Assembly: GCA_025531455.1 (NCBI GenBank)
Contig: JAMYHL010000032.1
Coordinates: forward strand, 248,001 to 312,000
Origin: Apiotrichum sp. Y4204
Lineage: Eukaryota > Basidiomycota > Tremellomycetes > Trichosporonales > Trichosporonaceae
DNA: 64,000 nucleotides
Direction of reading: 5' to 3'
This document shows, piece after piece, positions 44,726-57,571 of this stretch. A program made the position numbers and the translations under genes. The number at the start of each line of letters is the position of its first letter. The stretch's first letter is position 1. The notes below the pieces were generated by a model. The model was given only the letters and a program-made list of their open reading frames with translations. It did not search any database and was not told where the DNA came from.

Positions 44726-47700
44726 GTTCAAGGCACATGAAGTCTTGCAGCCTCAAACGCCACAGTACATGTACTTGCCGCCTCGAGGCCGCGCGACCTC
44801 ACGCGCGCGCGTGTCTTGTCTTGCGCCTCAGGATACTCTGGTACTCTGGATTTCTCGGCCACTGTGCCTTTCGCCGCGGGCCTCTGGCTTGGCCTCCCGG
44901 CCGCTGGAACTTGGCAGTTGCGCTTGCGGGGCTCGCCAACCATCACACTCGACTGTGCGCCAGGTTCGCTCCAGGTGGGCGAGAAGCGGCGGGATGTGAG
45001 GTATACCAGGGAGAGGGCCAACATGGAGTGCGCAGGAGAGGAGCGCGGCAGAACAACTGTGAGTCTGCGCGATCGAGCACGATTGCTACGATTACGTTTG
45101 GACGTCGGAATGTGAACTCTGACGCGGATACGGTACGCCAGATCGGCAGCTCTGTGCCTCTGTGCAGCCGAGATACCGCCAACCGAACAACCAAATGGGT
45201 CTCACAAGGCATGCTGATCATGGAGAGTAGGTGGGGTGCCGTATGCCCGGGTGCATCAATCCGCCGCGGGGACGGCACAGCACATGAGGGGATTGATGGG
45301 AATCGGTCGATGGATCGCCCCCTCGATTCCTCAATGCTATCGGACACTCAGTGCTCGGTCTACCTCGGCAGGCGGCGAGAGGACCGACAAACGGACAACG
45401 ACGCGACCATCGGGGCTGAGGCCTGAGAGAGCCATCAATCCCACGCAAGACAAAGATAATGCCAGACCTCGTGCCTGTGGCGCCACCCAATCCACGACAA
45501 GAGACAGACACGAGTGACAACGACCTGAGGGACAAGGGACAAGGGCTTGGGGCTTGCAAGCTGCAAGGGTACAAGGGTTGTCGATGCCTCGTGGCAGCTG
45601 TGCACCTAATCTCGAGCTCTCGAGCTGCCGAGCAATGCAGTCGTCTTGCGGGAGCTCGTCGACATTGTGCTCGTAACCGCGCCGGGTTGTCTCCGAGACG
45701 GGGTAGACAACGCGCACGGCCCTCTTCTCCACCACATCTTCAGGTTGCTCCACCTGTGCACGCCTTAACCCCGGTCCCTCGCTTGCCGCTTGGTGCCCAT
45801 GCACGCTGTTCCAAGTGATCAAATGACCTCTAGACATTATCAACCTGAACTTGTGTCTCCTGAGCGCTGTATGACAGCGGCAAAACTGTCTGTCCCCTTG
45901 CCCTTTTGCTGCTCATGATCCCTTACCGCGCGGCCACCGCCCCACCTGGCCACCTGCCTCCCGGGTACCTGCCTACGCCTCAGTGTTCCTACCGTTTTGT
46001 TATCTCGTGCAAGCGCGGTCCTCCAATTGCCGGTCCGCGGTCCTCTTCCAGAGCCCTCCCCTCTTTCCCCTCTCCTTCTTGATGTTATTCTCCGCTCGGC
46101 ACCGTCTTAGCCATTGCTGCAGCTCGTGCGCTCCTGCGCTTCTGTGCTCCCTGTGCTCCTGTCCGTTTCCTTTGGGTATCATTCTGAGTTATTGCAAACC
46201 GAGGGTTGTACGAGTTTTCAGGATCAGATTTACTATCAGCATCACGCACTTCAAAAAGCCGACGACACGGATCACCACTGCGAATCTCTCCGCGACTACC
46301 ACCGCTGTACTGCTGCTGCTGTTGCTGCACTCCTCGCGCTCCTCGCGCTCCTCGTCCTCGTCGACAGCCAACGCCTCGTCGCCGCTTGCCACCATCCTTG
46401 GCAGAAATCGAAATTCCCTGCCCGCCCATCTCCTACTCGCTCCTCCTCCCTGACAACTGGCCCTTCGCTTTCGCCGTACACATTGTCACAGCGTCGGCAG
46501 CGATCAGTCGCATCATCGCCGTCGTCCCCAGCGTCGTCGCACCGTCGTCATTGTCTGCATCACCACAACCAGGCTTGATCAGCAGACAACTGCCAGCAGA
46601 ATCAACGTCGGAAAAGCAGAGCCCCCACTAGTGCGGTCCTGTTGCCCTCACGTCTCACGCTGTATCGCCTCGTGTAAGCGCGACCCCTCCGCGTAACACT
46701 ATCTTGCTCGTCTGTCTGCGCACATTCCTGTGTTGCCACCTCGCGAGTCCTTCCGTCTCCCCTTCGGTAACTGTCACTCGACACTAGTCGTTCCCATCCA
46801 CCATCGGGGGACCAAAGTGGACAAAGTGGACGCAGTGGACAAGAAGAGGTCAGACTTGACTCACCCCCCCCCCACTTGCCACCTTCCTCTCCCCTCTTTC
46901 GTTCCTCACCTCTTCAGCAATCAGTAATATAACTGCTGGTCATATATCGCATTGCTTCCTTTCTTCCCTCCCTTCCATCTCTACCCAACCCCTCATCATC
47001 ACCTTCACCCACCTCGCCACCAACCACACCTTCTACACTCCCCCGCCACTGTATCTCCTTAACCCGGTATCTCTAATCTCTGCAACCTACCAAGCCCGAC
47101 ACCTGTTGTTGTCTCAGTAAGTCATCCCACCCGCCAACTTCCCCCTTCCTTATATCTATGGTCCCGAGCGCCTCCGAAGGCGTCCACACATTCCTCAATC
47201 GCAGGCGCAACATGACACACGCACACACTAACTGGGCAGTTAGCGACTCTCTCACTACGGTTCGAGGCGCCTCGTCCAACATCAACGTCGGAATCCGCAC
47301 GATTTCAAGACGCCCACCTCGATCGTGTGGACGGGTGACTACTGATCGTTTCTTCTCCGGCTTTCCCATTCGAGACGCCCTGGTTGGTTTCCGCTTGACG
47401 CGCTCGCACTTCGCCCCTTCCCCACTTTCTACCCCCACTTGGTTCGCCACAGAGTCCCGACCAAGTTAACTCTCAACTTTCAGCTTGATCAGCTCCAGCA
47501 GCTCGTCGAGCAACCCGTGTTCCCCACACGAGGACAATCTCCCAACGCCCCACCCGACTGAACAATATTTTTCCGAGATAGGCATTGCGCGCCGTCGCTT
47601 TCCCGTCTACTCCGTCTGCTGAGGCTCAACCTGCCGGTCAGTGCCTCTTCTCGCTTCACTCTCAGTTTTTCACCAAATTTCTCGGCCCGTGGAACCTCGA

Positions 47701-48226
47701 AGGTCTACGTGTCGCGCTACTTTGCTGCCACTGCATCATCCGCCACCCACGCACTCCGACACCGGCTGCGCCTTGTCCGGTCGGTTAACCGTCATACCGT
47801 TACTCTTAACCGCGTGGACACACACACAGAATAGGTATGTGCATCCACATTATGAACCTTTCATCCTCCTCCTCATTCCGCGACGTGGCCACTGTCCTTG
47901 CCGCCATCAATGTCCGCCCTGGATCACCAAGGGTTGCGCTTAGACCGGCGTTGGACAGTCACGGGCGCGTCATCGATACCCCGCCACTGTGGGGCCTGGC
48001 TTGCACAGTGACTCGGTGGCGACAGGGCAAGAGGGCAAGAGGGGAAACGCAAGGACTGCAGGTCCTGGCGGAGGAAGCAACGGCAAAGGACAGTCTGGGA
48101 TCTTGGGATTTGGGACAATGAGCCCTCCCAGGAAACAGACGCGCTCCTGCCATTCCCTCCCAGATCCCACGACCTCACATGCTCCCACATCCGCATAACC
48201 CGCATATCTGCATCCACCCGGTCATC

Positions 48227-48245
48227 CACACACACACACACACAC
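48227..48245. repeat. (CA)n microsatellite
   Basis: Nineteen bases of uninterrupted CA repeat. Confidence 0.8.
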
Positions 48246-48707
48246 CTGCGGATGCATACGAGCTGTGAGCTTCTGAGCCTGTGCAACAACCTGTGCACAA
48301 TTGTCCTGGCCCAACCTCAGCCACCGAGCGCCGCGGGCGCCTCGTCCGATCCTCCTCCCTTGCGCATTCCGCGCCCTCTTTCCCCGTCCCTTACCTGCAT
48401 TCCTTTTTCTTTGTGGCCCTTGCTCTCTCGATGGCAGTACATGGCAGTGCGAGTGCCTCCACTCGTGTTCCATACCGTCAACACACCGTCATCTCCGGTC
48501 GACCATGTCGCCTTCCCTCATGTTTGGCTGCCTTCCCTCATGATTGCCTTCCCTCACCAGTTTCTATGCCAGTCGCGCGTCGTGCAACGCCATACTTAAG
48601 AAAAGACTGATTGACAGTGACAGAGGTCTTTTCCGCCATCCATCTCTATCCACCCCTCCTCATCGACATTATCGTCATCCCCCTTTCTAACGACTTCTCC
48701 TTTGGCC

Positions 48708-50691
48708 ATGTCGCAAGGATCTCAGAGCGAGTCTAGGCGGGGTACCTACCCATACTTTGCCACGTCAGGCCCCAAATCCGCTATCCAACATTCGCACCTT
48801 CAGAACAATCGCCCTGACAATTTGAACGCATCCATGGCAGCTTATGGAACTGCAGGAGGGCACATGTCGTCCAGCCAGGTGGGCTCCAGAATGTGGACAG
48901 CGCCTTTGTCGAACGCCCAGTCCCTCCCGAGGATTGTCCCCAATTCTTCCTCTAACGGGGCCAACTGCATGCCCTACCTTTCGTATAACATGGATGGGCT
49001 GGTCGTCTCTCCCCCTCTCACCCCTACAACAGTTCCTTCGCAGAAGTCTCTTGAAGTTGACGTCTATCACCCTGCGCCACTCTCTACCACACCAATTTCG
49101 CACTCATCGACCGGCAGCCGCCCCCTCACCGGCGACTCTCCCAGCGGACGCCTTCGTGTTGTCCGTGTCCAATCACCCACAAAGAAGCGCAAAACGGGGG
49201 AAGGCAAGCTTCCTACATTTTTGGTTCGGTTGTATGAGTGAGTCTTTGTCAAACTGCTATCCTAACATTTCGCAGAATCTTGAAAGAACCAAAATACCCC
49301 AAGGTAAAGCCTCTTTATAATACGCGTCCTACTCGGAAGCTTACCGTCGCAGCTTCTTTCCTGGGACGAAACAGGCCAGTTTATTGTTGCCCACACCTCC
49401 GATCCTCAGTTGTTGGAGGTCCTCAAGAGCGAATACAACCAGAACCGAGTGGCCAGCTTTACGCGGCAGCTCAACGTGAGTTGTGTTTTCTGGTTATGGC
49501 TAAACCTCGTAGATCTACGGTTGGATGCGCGACAATATTTCGCGCAACACTGAAAGCACTGAGCCCACTCTTTGGCGACATCAGTCTCTCAATCGCGAGT
49601 CGACTTTGGAGGACCTTCTCGCCACTGTGCGACGTGTTGCGCCCCGTACTTCCCAGGCCGAGAAGCGACGCAAAATGGAAGAGGAGGACGGTCGTTCGCC
49701 CAAGCGTCTGTCTATGGATCAAGGTTTCGGCTACTCGACACCTTGGATGACAGTGTCGCCTACAGATGGTCAGTTTGCGCTTGGCGTGTCATCGCCGGTC
49801 GATCCATGCTTTAGGCATCATCGCCACCGAAGTCGTCGCTACTCCAACCCCGAGGGTATTCCGATGGAGACCAGCGGTGCTTCCAACTCTCGCTTCATTC
49901 CCGGCGCCCTTCCCCTTCAATCCTCCGTGGATGGAAGGATGCTCTCCCAGTCGGCTCCAACTTTTAACACCTCCTCGTACCTCACGGGGGTCAACAACCG
50001 TGCTTCTACAGGCCTCTTGCAGAGCGTTTCCGCCATGCCGTCATCGGACATTCTCGCAAACCCAGGCATTCGTTACTTGACCACGACGCAAGGCAACTAC
50101 TCTCTTCAGCTCAACAGGTCAACCAACCAACCCTTGCAGCATCAGATTAATGATCCGAGCACCTGGACTCGCCACGGAATTGCGACCCTTGGCCACGGCA
50201 TGAAGCCTTTCTCTCTTGCGCCGCTCGCGTCAAACTCGCCCGAAACACCAATTACTTCTTTGAACAACGGATTTCAATCAGCCATGAACATTCCGCAGAC
50301 GCCAACGTCAGGGGGTCCGAATAATTTTCCACCCCCCCGCATGACCGCAACCACCCAACAGGGCTCCCCGAAGGGCGAGGAAGAGATCATTGTTACCCCT
50401 CCGCCTGCTCCCTCGCAATCACTTCGCCAGGCTACCGTTGTCCCGGGTGCCTATATGGGTATTCTCAACGCCCCTGCAACTCCGGCCAGTCCGTGGGCAC
50501 CCAGCAGCTCCGTGTGTCGCTCTGCCAACGGACAGAGTCGTTCCGAGGCTTTAGCGCCCAGGTCATCTAGCGTGTTACAGCGTGTTATGCACGGCCAGTC
50601 GGGTCTTTCGTTTGTGCCTGAGGAAGAGGGTGACCCCCTTCCCAGCTCTATCCTTCCTCAACCTCGTCTCTTTGATGATATCGAGCAATAA
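48708..50691 (+). CDS. Transcription factor with HSF-type DNA-binding domain
   Basis: Four exons: 48708-49237, 49276-49303, 49353-49475 and 49513-50691; 619 residues. The DNA-binding domain is built from all four exons, starting near residue 170: LPTFLVRLYEILKEPKY, then LLSWDETGQFIVAHTSDPQL, then NRVASFTRQLNIYGW. The last is the recognition helix of the HSF family (usually SFVRQLNMYGF). A basic patch (KKRKTGEGK) just before it may be the nuclear signal. After the domain come a short helical, charged region (ESTLEDLLATVRRVAP) and a long Ser/Pro/Asn-rich tail typical of activation regions. No clear leucine-zipper trimerisation repeats like those of Hsf1 and no response-regulator domain like that of Skn7 are seen, so this is a third kind of HSF-type factor. 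The ATG is preceded by GGCC; the stop is followed by AATAAA. Confidence 0.85.
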
Positions 50692-51650
50692 ATTTATGAC
50701 TTTTTACGAACGGTACGTAAGGATTCGCCCTGGCTAGTGTTATAATTTTTTTTGCTAACGTCCAAGGCCTTGGTTCATCTCAAGCCAGTATTCTCCCTTC
50801 CATGTGCCTATTCTTACGATCCAATTCGACGTCTTTCATCATCCCCCTTTTGAAGGTGGCGTGCCACACTTTAGCTATACTACTTCAACATGATTCGCGA
50901 CAAGAAATCGAGACCTGCATTTGCCGTCTGGCACCAGGAAGTGCGTGTGGTCTGGATTGCAATGCGCAACCAACTTTGGAGTCTTCGAAAGCCATACTTG
51001 TGTATGTCTGTCTTCATGCCCCTCACCGATTCTCTCTACGGCTGTTACGACTTGTCTCTGATGTTTTACGAGTGTGTCAATAAACTGCATGTATCTCTTG
51101 TACAGCGAAGCGTCTCGCGAGAGAACAGAAATTGAACGCGCCAAACAGTGGATCCGGAAGGGCATTTTATCTCAGATTAATGGACTGTGTTGTGCGTCGA
51201 GAGGAGCTGGGAGAAGGTGTTTCATTGTGCGCATAGTTGACGAGAATCCCGCGAAAATGGTTCGGAAGGTGATTGGGGAATGTGGCACATCGAGCGAAAA
51301 CAAGAAAAACATAAAGTGCCACTTTTGTGCACGTGGATACCATGCAGTCTCCATCACTTATCCACACCACCCCCTTTATTCAGAACCTCGTAAACTCACG
51401 TCTCACATGTCACCAGAGCCACTCCGCTCTCAATCGAGCCCTTCAAACGACATCTTCAAACGACTCATCAACAACCAACACAAGTCGTATCGCCACTCGT
51501 CGACATCCATCCGCGCACTGTTCAAGCCGATCGCGACCAAAAGGACCCCATAGCGTCCGTCAAACCCTCGTGCCCGCCGTTTCTCCCTTTCCGGCCAAAC
51601 CCTCTAACCCTTCCCCTCCCCTTCCCCCCCCCACCCAACCTCCACCCACA
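50692..51650. other. Intergenic region between the HSF-type gene and SMD3
   Basis: No convincing ORF in 959 bases. The last 70 bases are C-rich and should be the SMD3 leader. Confidence 0.45.
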
Positions 51651-52445
51651 ATGGCCAACCTCGGCGTGCCCGTCAAGCTGCTGCACGAGTCGCTCGGGCA
51701 CATTATCACTGTCGAGCTCAAGACCGGAGAGTCGTACCGCGGAAAACTGATGGAGGGTGAGTGTTGCCGCGCGGCGTGCGGCGCGCGTGTTGTTGTTCTG
51801 TGTAAATGTGTTTTAGATGCTGACATTTCTCTCCAAATCTATTGACACTAATTTCTATACCTATACCTGTGTTTAACGCTCACTACCCGATCTACTCTCG
51901 GCACTCGCTTCCCTCTCCCCCTCGCTCCCCCGCTCCCTCGCTCACGCTTCGCGATCACAGCCGAGGACTCGCTCAACATGGCCCTCCGCGAGATCATCGT
52001 CACGGGGCGCGACGGGCGCGTCTCCCAGCTCGAGCAGGTGTACATCCGCGGCAGCATGGTGAGTGAGAGTGAAAGGCGGGACAGGCGGATGTCGGGGATG
52101 GTGTAGGTTTTGGGGTTGCGAGCGGGTGTAGGAGATTCGTCTCTTATTTCGAAATCTGGAGTCACGGCGACGGATGGTCAACTGCCCTCGGATCCGTTCC
52201 GCCGCGCACTCTCACCTCCCCCAACGCTTCCCTTCCCGCCCTGCTCCCCGTACCGCGCCGAATAGCACTCACCCCAGGTCCGCTTCATCATTGTCCCCGA
52301 CCTGCTCGCAAACGCGCCGATGTTCAAGCGTGTGGGCCCGAACGCGATGCGCGGACGCGGTATCGGTGCTGCGCGTGGTCGCGCGACCATCCAGCGTGCG
52401 AATGCGCGCCGTGGCGCGCCGCGCGGGCAGGGTGTGCGTCGTTGA
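51651..52445 (+). CDS. SMD3: Small nuclear ribonucleoprotein Sm D3
   Basis: Three exons: 51651-51756, 51961-52058 and 52278-52445; 123 residues. Sm D3 is one of seven proteins of the Sm ring on U1, U2, U4 and U5 snRNA. The Sm fold is complete: [20 protein letters not shown] and [16 protein letters not shown] (Sm1), then [20 protein letters not shown] (Sm2, with the IRG signature), then LLANAPMFK. The C-terminal tail is rich in Arg-Gly and Arg-Ala ([20 protein letters not shown]), the kind of tail that receives symmetric dimethylarginine. Introns of 204 and 219 nt are longer than most in this window. Confidence 0.96.
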
Positions 52446-52661
52446 GTGTATGCGGGAGCGGTGTGCGATAGTATTTGCCGATGAGATGCCACGATTGATA
52501 CACTAGAGAAAAGAGAAACGGGGGCCCAACTGGGCATCTGATACATACATGATAGCATCTGGTATTAACGCTACGGGTGGACCTGGGAGCCGTACGGTAT
52601 ACTCTGCCCCATGCAGATTCTCTAGCATCCGCCTCCATGTCCATCACCTCTGCTCCCATTA

Positions 52662-54842
52662 CTAGAAATTAAGCACGTCCTCGAGACGCTGCTTTGGCAG
52701 CTTGGCAACCTCGGCCTTGGCCTTTGCGAGAAGAGCCTTTGCGCTCTCGTCTGTCGGACGGAACTTGAGCACCTGCCTGAGGTCGGCCTCTGCCTCGCGC
52801 CAGCGCGCGAGCCCCATGCGCGCGACCGCGCGCTGGTAGAATGCTTTCGAGTTTTTCCCGTCCTTGCGCAGGATGTGGTCGCAGTCGCGCTCCGCGAGCG
52901 CGTGCTTCCCGAGTGCATTGAGCGCGACCGCGCGGTTGGAATAGTAGACCGTCTTCTTGCCGTCGAGGCTGATCGCGTGGGTGTAGCACTGTATCGCGTC
53001 GGCGTGCTGTCCGGCATTGACAAAGACGTTGCCTGCTGCTTTTTCGCGGGCCCCGAGCTCCTCGCACCACCGGTCCATGCACTCGACCCAGGCGCGGGCC
53101 TCGCGCGTCGGCCGCCCCTTGCGCGTCGCTGACGCCTCCGTCAGCCGCCGGTAGAACGCTACCGGGTGGATCGACTCGAGCGCCGCAATGTCCTTGACAT
53201 AGCCGGGATACGAAAACGGCGAGACCGAGGACGCAACGTGGTATGTTAGCTGGGCGTCAGCTGAATTCAGAACAGTTCTAGCTCACCTTGACGTAGTGCC
53301 TAAATGTCAAAACTATGGCAGTGTTGCGTAGGCCCGGGTCGGCCTCGGCCCACTCGGCAGGAAGATACACCTTCTTCTTCTCGGCCTTGGGCTTTGGCCG
53401 CGCCTTGACAGCCTTGTTGAACCGGGCCTTACTCCGCCCCACCTTCATTTTGTGATTCTTCGGACCGCCATTTGCCGCCACGGACCCATGCTCGCTTGCA
53501 TCGTCCTCGTCAAGACGGAGGGGGATCTCAAGGCCCTCGAGGGCCGCAGGGGCATTCGCACTCGGTCCGTACCGGCTCTCCACGGATGGGTCCACTGCGC
53601 CCAGCTCCTTGAGTCTCCAGCGCAGATGCTCCTCCACGGCGAGGACGTCTGTCATCTGCGGATGGGGGAAGATCGCCGGCCGGACATCGACGTCTGTTCG
53701 CTTCTTCTTCTCATGTCGCACAAACCCTCGGCCGGCCGGGATGGGTTCTCGCTCTGGCGGCTCGGGGACGGGCACGACGCGCGGTAGCCCATTTGGGACG
53801 TTGTGTGCAGACGGCGACACGCGCTCTTGCCATTCTGCTTCGCTCTCAAACAATCCCGCCCAGCTCTGCGCAACATGCGAATCTCGCAGCTCGTACGGTA
53901 ACAACGCGATCGGGGCCCTGCGCACGCGTGCCGCTGCGTGTAGACATGCTGGACATGCCGCCAGTTGACACAAACATGCGGCATGGTCGTCGTCGTCGCT
54001 CGGCGCTCCATGAGCCGGCCCAATGTCGTGGGTGCACACGCCATCACGCGGGAGGCCTGGCATCATTGTCGGCTGCGCACCCAGGCCGCCAGCGCCAATC
54101 GCAGCCGCCGCAGTGGTCGCCATCGTGGAGCTCTCGCCGCGAGCGGCGGGGGAGAGATGGCCTGATAGGCGCCGGTCGAGTTCGGCGTAGAGCACATCGA
54201 GAATGTCGGCCATGAAGATCTTGTCGACTTCCGGTCCACCGTGCACAATCTCTTTCCGCATAAATTGCGGTGATGCGCCGGCGAGGATCAAGGTAATTAG
54301 GAAGGTGGGGAGGGTGCGGGTGAAGACATGATGAAAGGCCTCGGTCCTGCAAGGGTTAGGATGATCCAAGCCACTCCACGCTCGCCGTCTGCTCTCATCG
54401 CGTCGGTTTCTCACCAGCAGGCTTGGATCCAGACATCAAACTCGCGCCGCACGACCACCGCCATGTCCTCGACGAATGTCTCGAGGTCATCATCGGAGAG
54501 CGTTGCCGTTCGTAGTGTCGGGTCGGATGTCGGGGGATGCCCTGTGCGTGCTGGCCATTGGATTCGGTGTGGACATGACGGTCCGGCGCCAAGAGCCATT
54601 GGATTGATGGTGGTAGCGGTGGTTGCCGAGGGGGCGGTGGTGGACGTCGCGTCATTGTTGAAAGTTAATGGCTCCTGATGGCGGCCGGGAAGCTGGAGGC
54701 GCGGGACTTGCGGGGGTGGTGCTGGTTGCCGATATGCGTTTGCTGCTGCTGTCAAGCTGTCCGCATTCATCTCCGGGAAGACGGGCGGAAAGAGTGGCGG
54801 CAGCGCATGCGCGATTGGAAAGCGCAGTTGCGGTGGTGGCAT
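52662..54842 (-). CDS. TPR-containing protein of unknown function
   Basis: Three exons in transcript order: 54415-54842, 53287-54346 and 52662-53249; 691 residues. The start ATG has a CCACC context. The C-terminal 140 residues form TPR repeats (AREKAAGNVFVNAGQHADA, KTVYYSNRAVALNALGKHA, SKAFYQRAVARMGLARWREA), as in Hsp70/Hsp90 co-chaperones. The middle holds basic, Lys-rich sequence (KVGRSKARFNKAVKARPKPK) and a small Cys cluster, CLCQLAACPACLH, which could bind a metal. The N-terminal third is proline-rich, followed by a helical segment (EAFHHVFTRTLPTFLITLIL) that is partly hydrophobic. I do not recognise the whole architecture. The gene is convergent with SMD3 and divergent from ARP4. Confidence 0.82.
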
Positions 54843-55358
54843 GGTGTCGTGGTCATGGATGGAAAGAGAGGCGGGAGGGGATTAAGAGTGAGAGAAGAGC
54901 AAGTCCAGTGTCCCGGCTGGACTTTGATGTCGGTAGTCTGTTCGCCCCTTGATGAACCTGAATAGAATGTGTGTGCGGGGCGGGTGCGGGGGTGCGAGAG
55001 AGGTAGAGTGAGGATGGGATGGAGATGTATGTCGAGCGAGCGACCGTCGATGATGACCTCAACGACCTGCACACTCCATGTTCTCTGTGCTTTCTCAGTC
55101 CTGGTCTCTTGCAGAGGATGGCAGTGCTCGCATTCACAACAGCCCCGCAAACGGAGGTATTTTGAATGATAATCAATTACACATCATTTTATTTTCTGTT
55201 GTGGCTGGGCTGGATGCGCGTCTCACCATTGTGTGGTCACCACCATAGTAATGTTGACCACCACCACTCACCTCGATCACTTGTCTCTGTCGGTTCAACA
55301 GTGTCTCTCCCACATCCATCCATCTCGCAATCCACCCCAATCCAACGCGGACACCATC
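54843..55358. other. Divergent promoter between the TPR gene and ARP4
   Basis: A 516-base region between two opposite start codons. It is purine-rich next to the TPR gene and pyrimidine-rich next to ARP4. No gene seen. Confidence 0.5.
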
Positions 55359-57001
55359 ATGGTCTACAACGGAGGTAAGCTTCTCGTCCCGTATACTGAG
55401 CTTACACCACAGACGAGGTCTCGGCGGTCGTCGTCGACTTTGGCTCCCATACGACGCGTGCAGGCTGGGCAGGAGAGGACGGCCCCCGTATCGTCACGCC
55501 TTCCTTTTACGGGTACAAGGAGTCGGAGGCGGGTGCATCCAGCACAAACGGAAACGGCGCAGCGGCAGGCGATGGGGATGACCCGATGGATGGCGGTGCA
55601 GAGAAGGAGGACGACAAGAGCAGTGTCAAGAAGAAGACATACTATTTCGGCGACGACGGCGTCAACGTCTGGCGGGATGGCCAGGAGGTCGGCAACTTTA
55701 TGGTTGACGGAATGAGTGGGTGTTTTTGGGGGTCTGGGCGTGTCGCGCGCGTGCGCGCAACGATGGATGCACGCAGCTGACGCGCAGTCCACGACGGAGA
55801 AGCCGCGGGCGAGATGCTCAAACACATCCTGCGCGATCGCCTCAGCGCCGACCCGAGCGAACACCCCATCATGTTCACCGAGCCGGCATGGAACACGAGC
55901 AAGGCGCGCGAGAGCATTGTGCAGATGTCGTTTGAGGGTGAGGGCGTGCCGGCGCTCTACTTTGGATCGAGCGGAGTGCTTTCTGCGTGAGTATGAAAGG
56001 TTCTCAAAAAGGGTGCTCGTAACCTGACCCGTCAGATTCGCGGCTGGCAAGGCTACCGCCCTTGTGCTCGATGTTGGCTATGCCAATGCGTCTGCGGTTC
56101 CGGTTGTCGATGGCTACGCGCTTCGCGCAGGCACTATGCGGCAACCTCTCGCGTCGTCGCTCGTCCTTTCTCAGCTCCACCACCACTTTGCCAACCCGAC
56201 ACCGACCCGGTCATTCCCACTGTCTCTGTTGCCGCGCCACCTGATTGCGAAGCGTGAGACCACGGCGGAGCTCGGATTGGAGCCGCGGCCACAGATCCGC
56301 GAGGACAGGTTGAAGGGCACGACACAGTCGTGGCGCGCATGGGCCGAGCAGAGTGTAGTTGACAGCTGGAAGGAGACGTGCGCTGAGATTGTCACGGCCC
56401 ACGGCTTTGACTTCCGCACTGCGCGCGATCTGCCTCAGGTGCTGTACGAGTTCCCCGACGGGTACCACCAGTACTTTGGCGAGGAACGCTACCGATTCAC
56501 AGAGGCGCTGTACGACCCGAAGAACTACTTTGACCAGAGTGTCGAGCCGCCTGCATCTCTGCGCGCCACGCCGCAGGGTGACCATTCGCACGACCTCAAG
56601 AATGTTGTGCCGCTCAGCCAACTGGTGCACGACTCGATCATGGCGTGTGATGTTGACGTGCGCGCGTCGCTCCTCCAGAACATTGTTGTTGTCGGCAACA
56701 CTTCGCTCACCCGCGGCCTCACTGAGCGTCTCGACCTCGAGCTCGCTGCCCTCCTCCCTAGTGTAAGTGGCGTGTGCCAACTAATCCTGACATTCGCAGC
56801 AAAAGATCAAGATCCACTCGCCGTCAATCCCCTACGAGCGCAAGTACGCGTCGTGGCTCGGCGGCTCGGTGCTCGCGTCGCTCGGCTCGTTCCACCAGCT
56901 CTGGGTCACAAAGGACGAGTACGAGGAGCACGGCATGTCGATTGTGCACCAGCGTGAGTTTAGGAAATGCGCCAATAACTGACAATACAGGGTGCAAGTA
57001 G
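55359..57001 (+). CDS. ARP4: Actin-related protein 4 (Arp4/BAF53 family)
   Basis: Six exons: 55359-55374, 55413-55715, 55788-55986, 56036-56762, 56800-56953 and 56991-57001; 469 residues. Arp4 is a nuclear actin-like subunit shared by the NuA4, SWR1 and INO80 complexes. The start reads [20 protein letters not shown] and the phosphate-1 loop is followed by [20 protein letters not shown] 45-residue acidic, Gly/Asn-rich insert separates this from [10 protein letters not shown]. Later landmarks are [34 protein letters not shown] (phosphate 2), [20 protein letters not shown] and [19 protein letters not shown]. The C-terminus IVHQRCK is made by an 11-nt last exon. The insert and the divergent phosphate loops favour Arp4 over actin. 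Confidence 0.95.
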
Positions 57002-57571
57002 AGTTCTTGTTGGTAGATATGCGTTATGATAGTGATATAGCTCCAGGGCGACTAGGGCGCGACTCGTGAGTTGTTGGGACTCAGCTGACACGTAATAACC
57101 GGGCACATTGCCCCCTGATGACGGACAAAGTGGTGGCTTTCCTATTGTCCAGAGCCCTAATGCCAAGTCCGCGCTCCGAGCTTTGGAACACGGTGCCCCA
57201 CAACAGTGCGACGGCGCCGCGCACAATAACGCTCTCCGGCACATCCCTCAGACCGGATCGACCACTTACACACACTGACCATCTCTTCATAAGCGTGAGC
57301 GGCCGTGCGGAGGCGGTGCCGACCACCATGTATCAGTCTCATTATCTCACCTCAAAACGGCGCCCCTGCGGTGGGCATTGACACTGCGGTCCTAAACTGG
57401 AGTTTGGGACCGCGAGCGGGTGTGCAGCGCAAAGACCATGACCATTTTGAGCGCGAGCAAGAGCAGGAGCGCGCAGCAGGCTCCTGTGAGAAAAGAGATC
57501 GAAGGGGATCAGCCCCGTATATAAACGTCTCCGCCCGACACTTCCACGACACCACCAACTCTTTACGGACT
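57002..57571. other. Intergenic region before the flavoprotein gene
   Basis: 570 bases without a gene, ending in the TATA box and leader of the next gene. Confidence 0.5.
57518..57525 (+). promoter_or_regulatory. TATA box of the pyridoxamine-oxidase-like gene
   Basis: TATATAAA lies 47 bases upstream of the ATG at 57572. It is the clearest TATA element in the window and suggests regulated, TATA-dependent expression. Confidence 0.6.

Larger units (their letters stand above)
42851..48707. other. Gene-poor stretch, second half, ending in the leader of the HSF-type gene
   Basis: No supported coding gene. From about 45.9 kb to 48.7 kb the plus strand becomes strongly C/T-rich, as in long fungal promoters and 5' UTRs; this part probably belongs to the HSF-type gene starting at 48708. 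It contains many short ORFs, and a (CA)n tract at 48227-48245. Confidence 0.4.
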
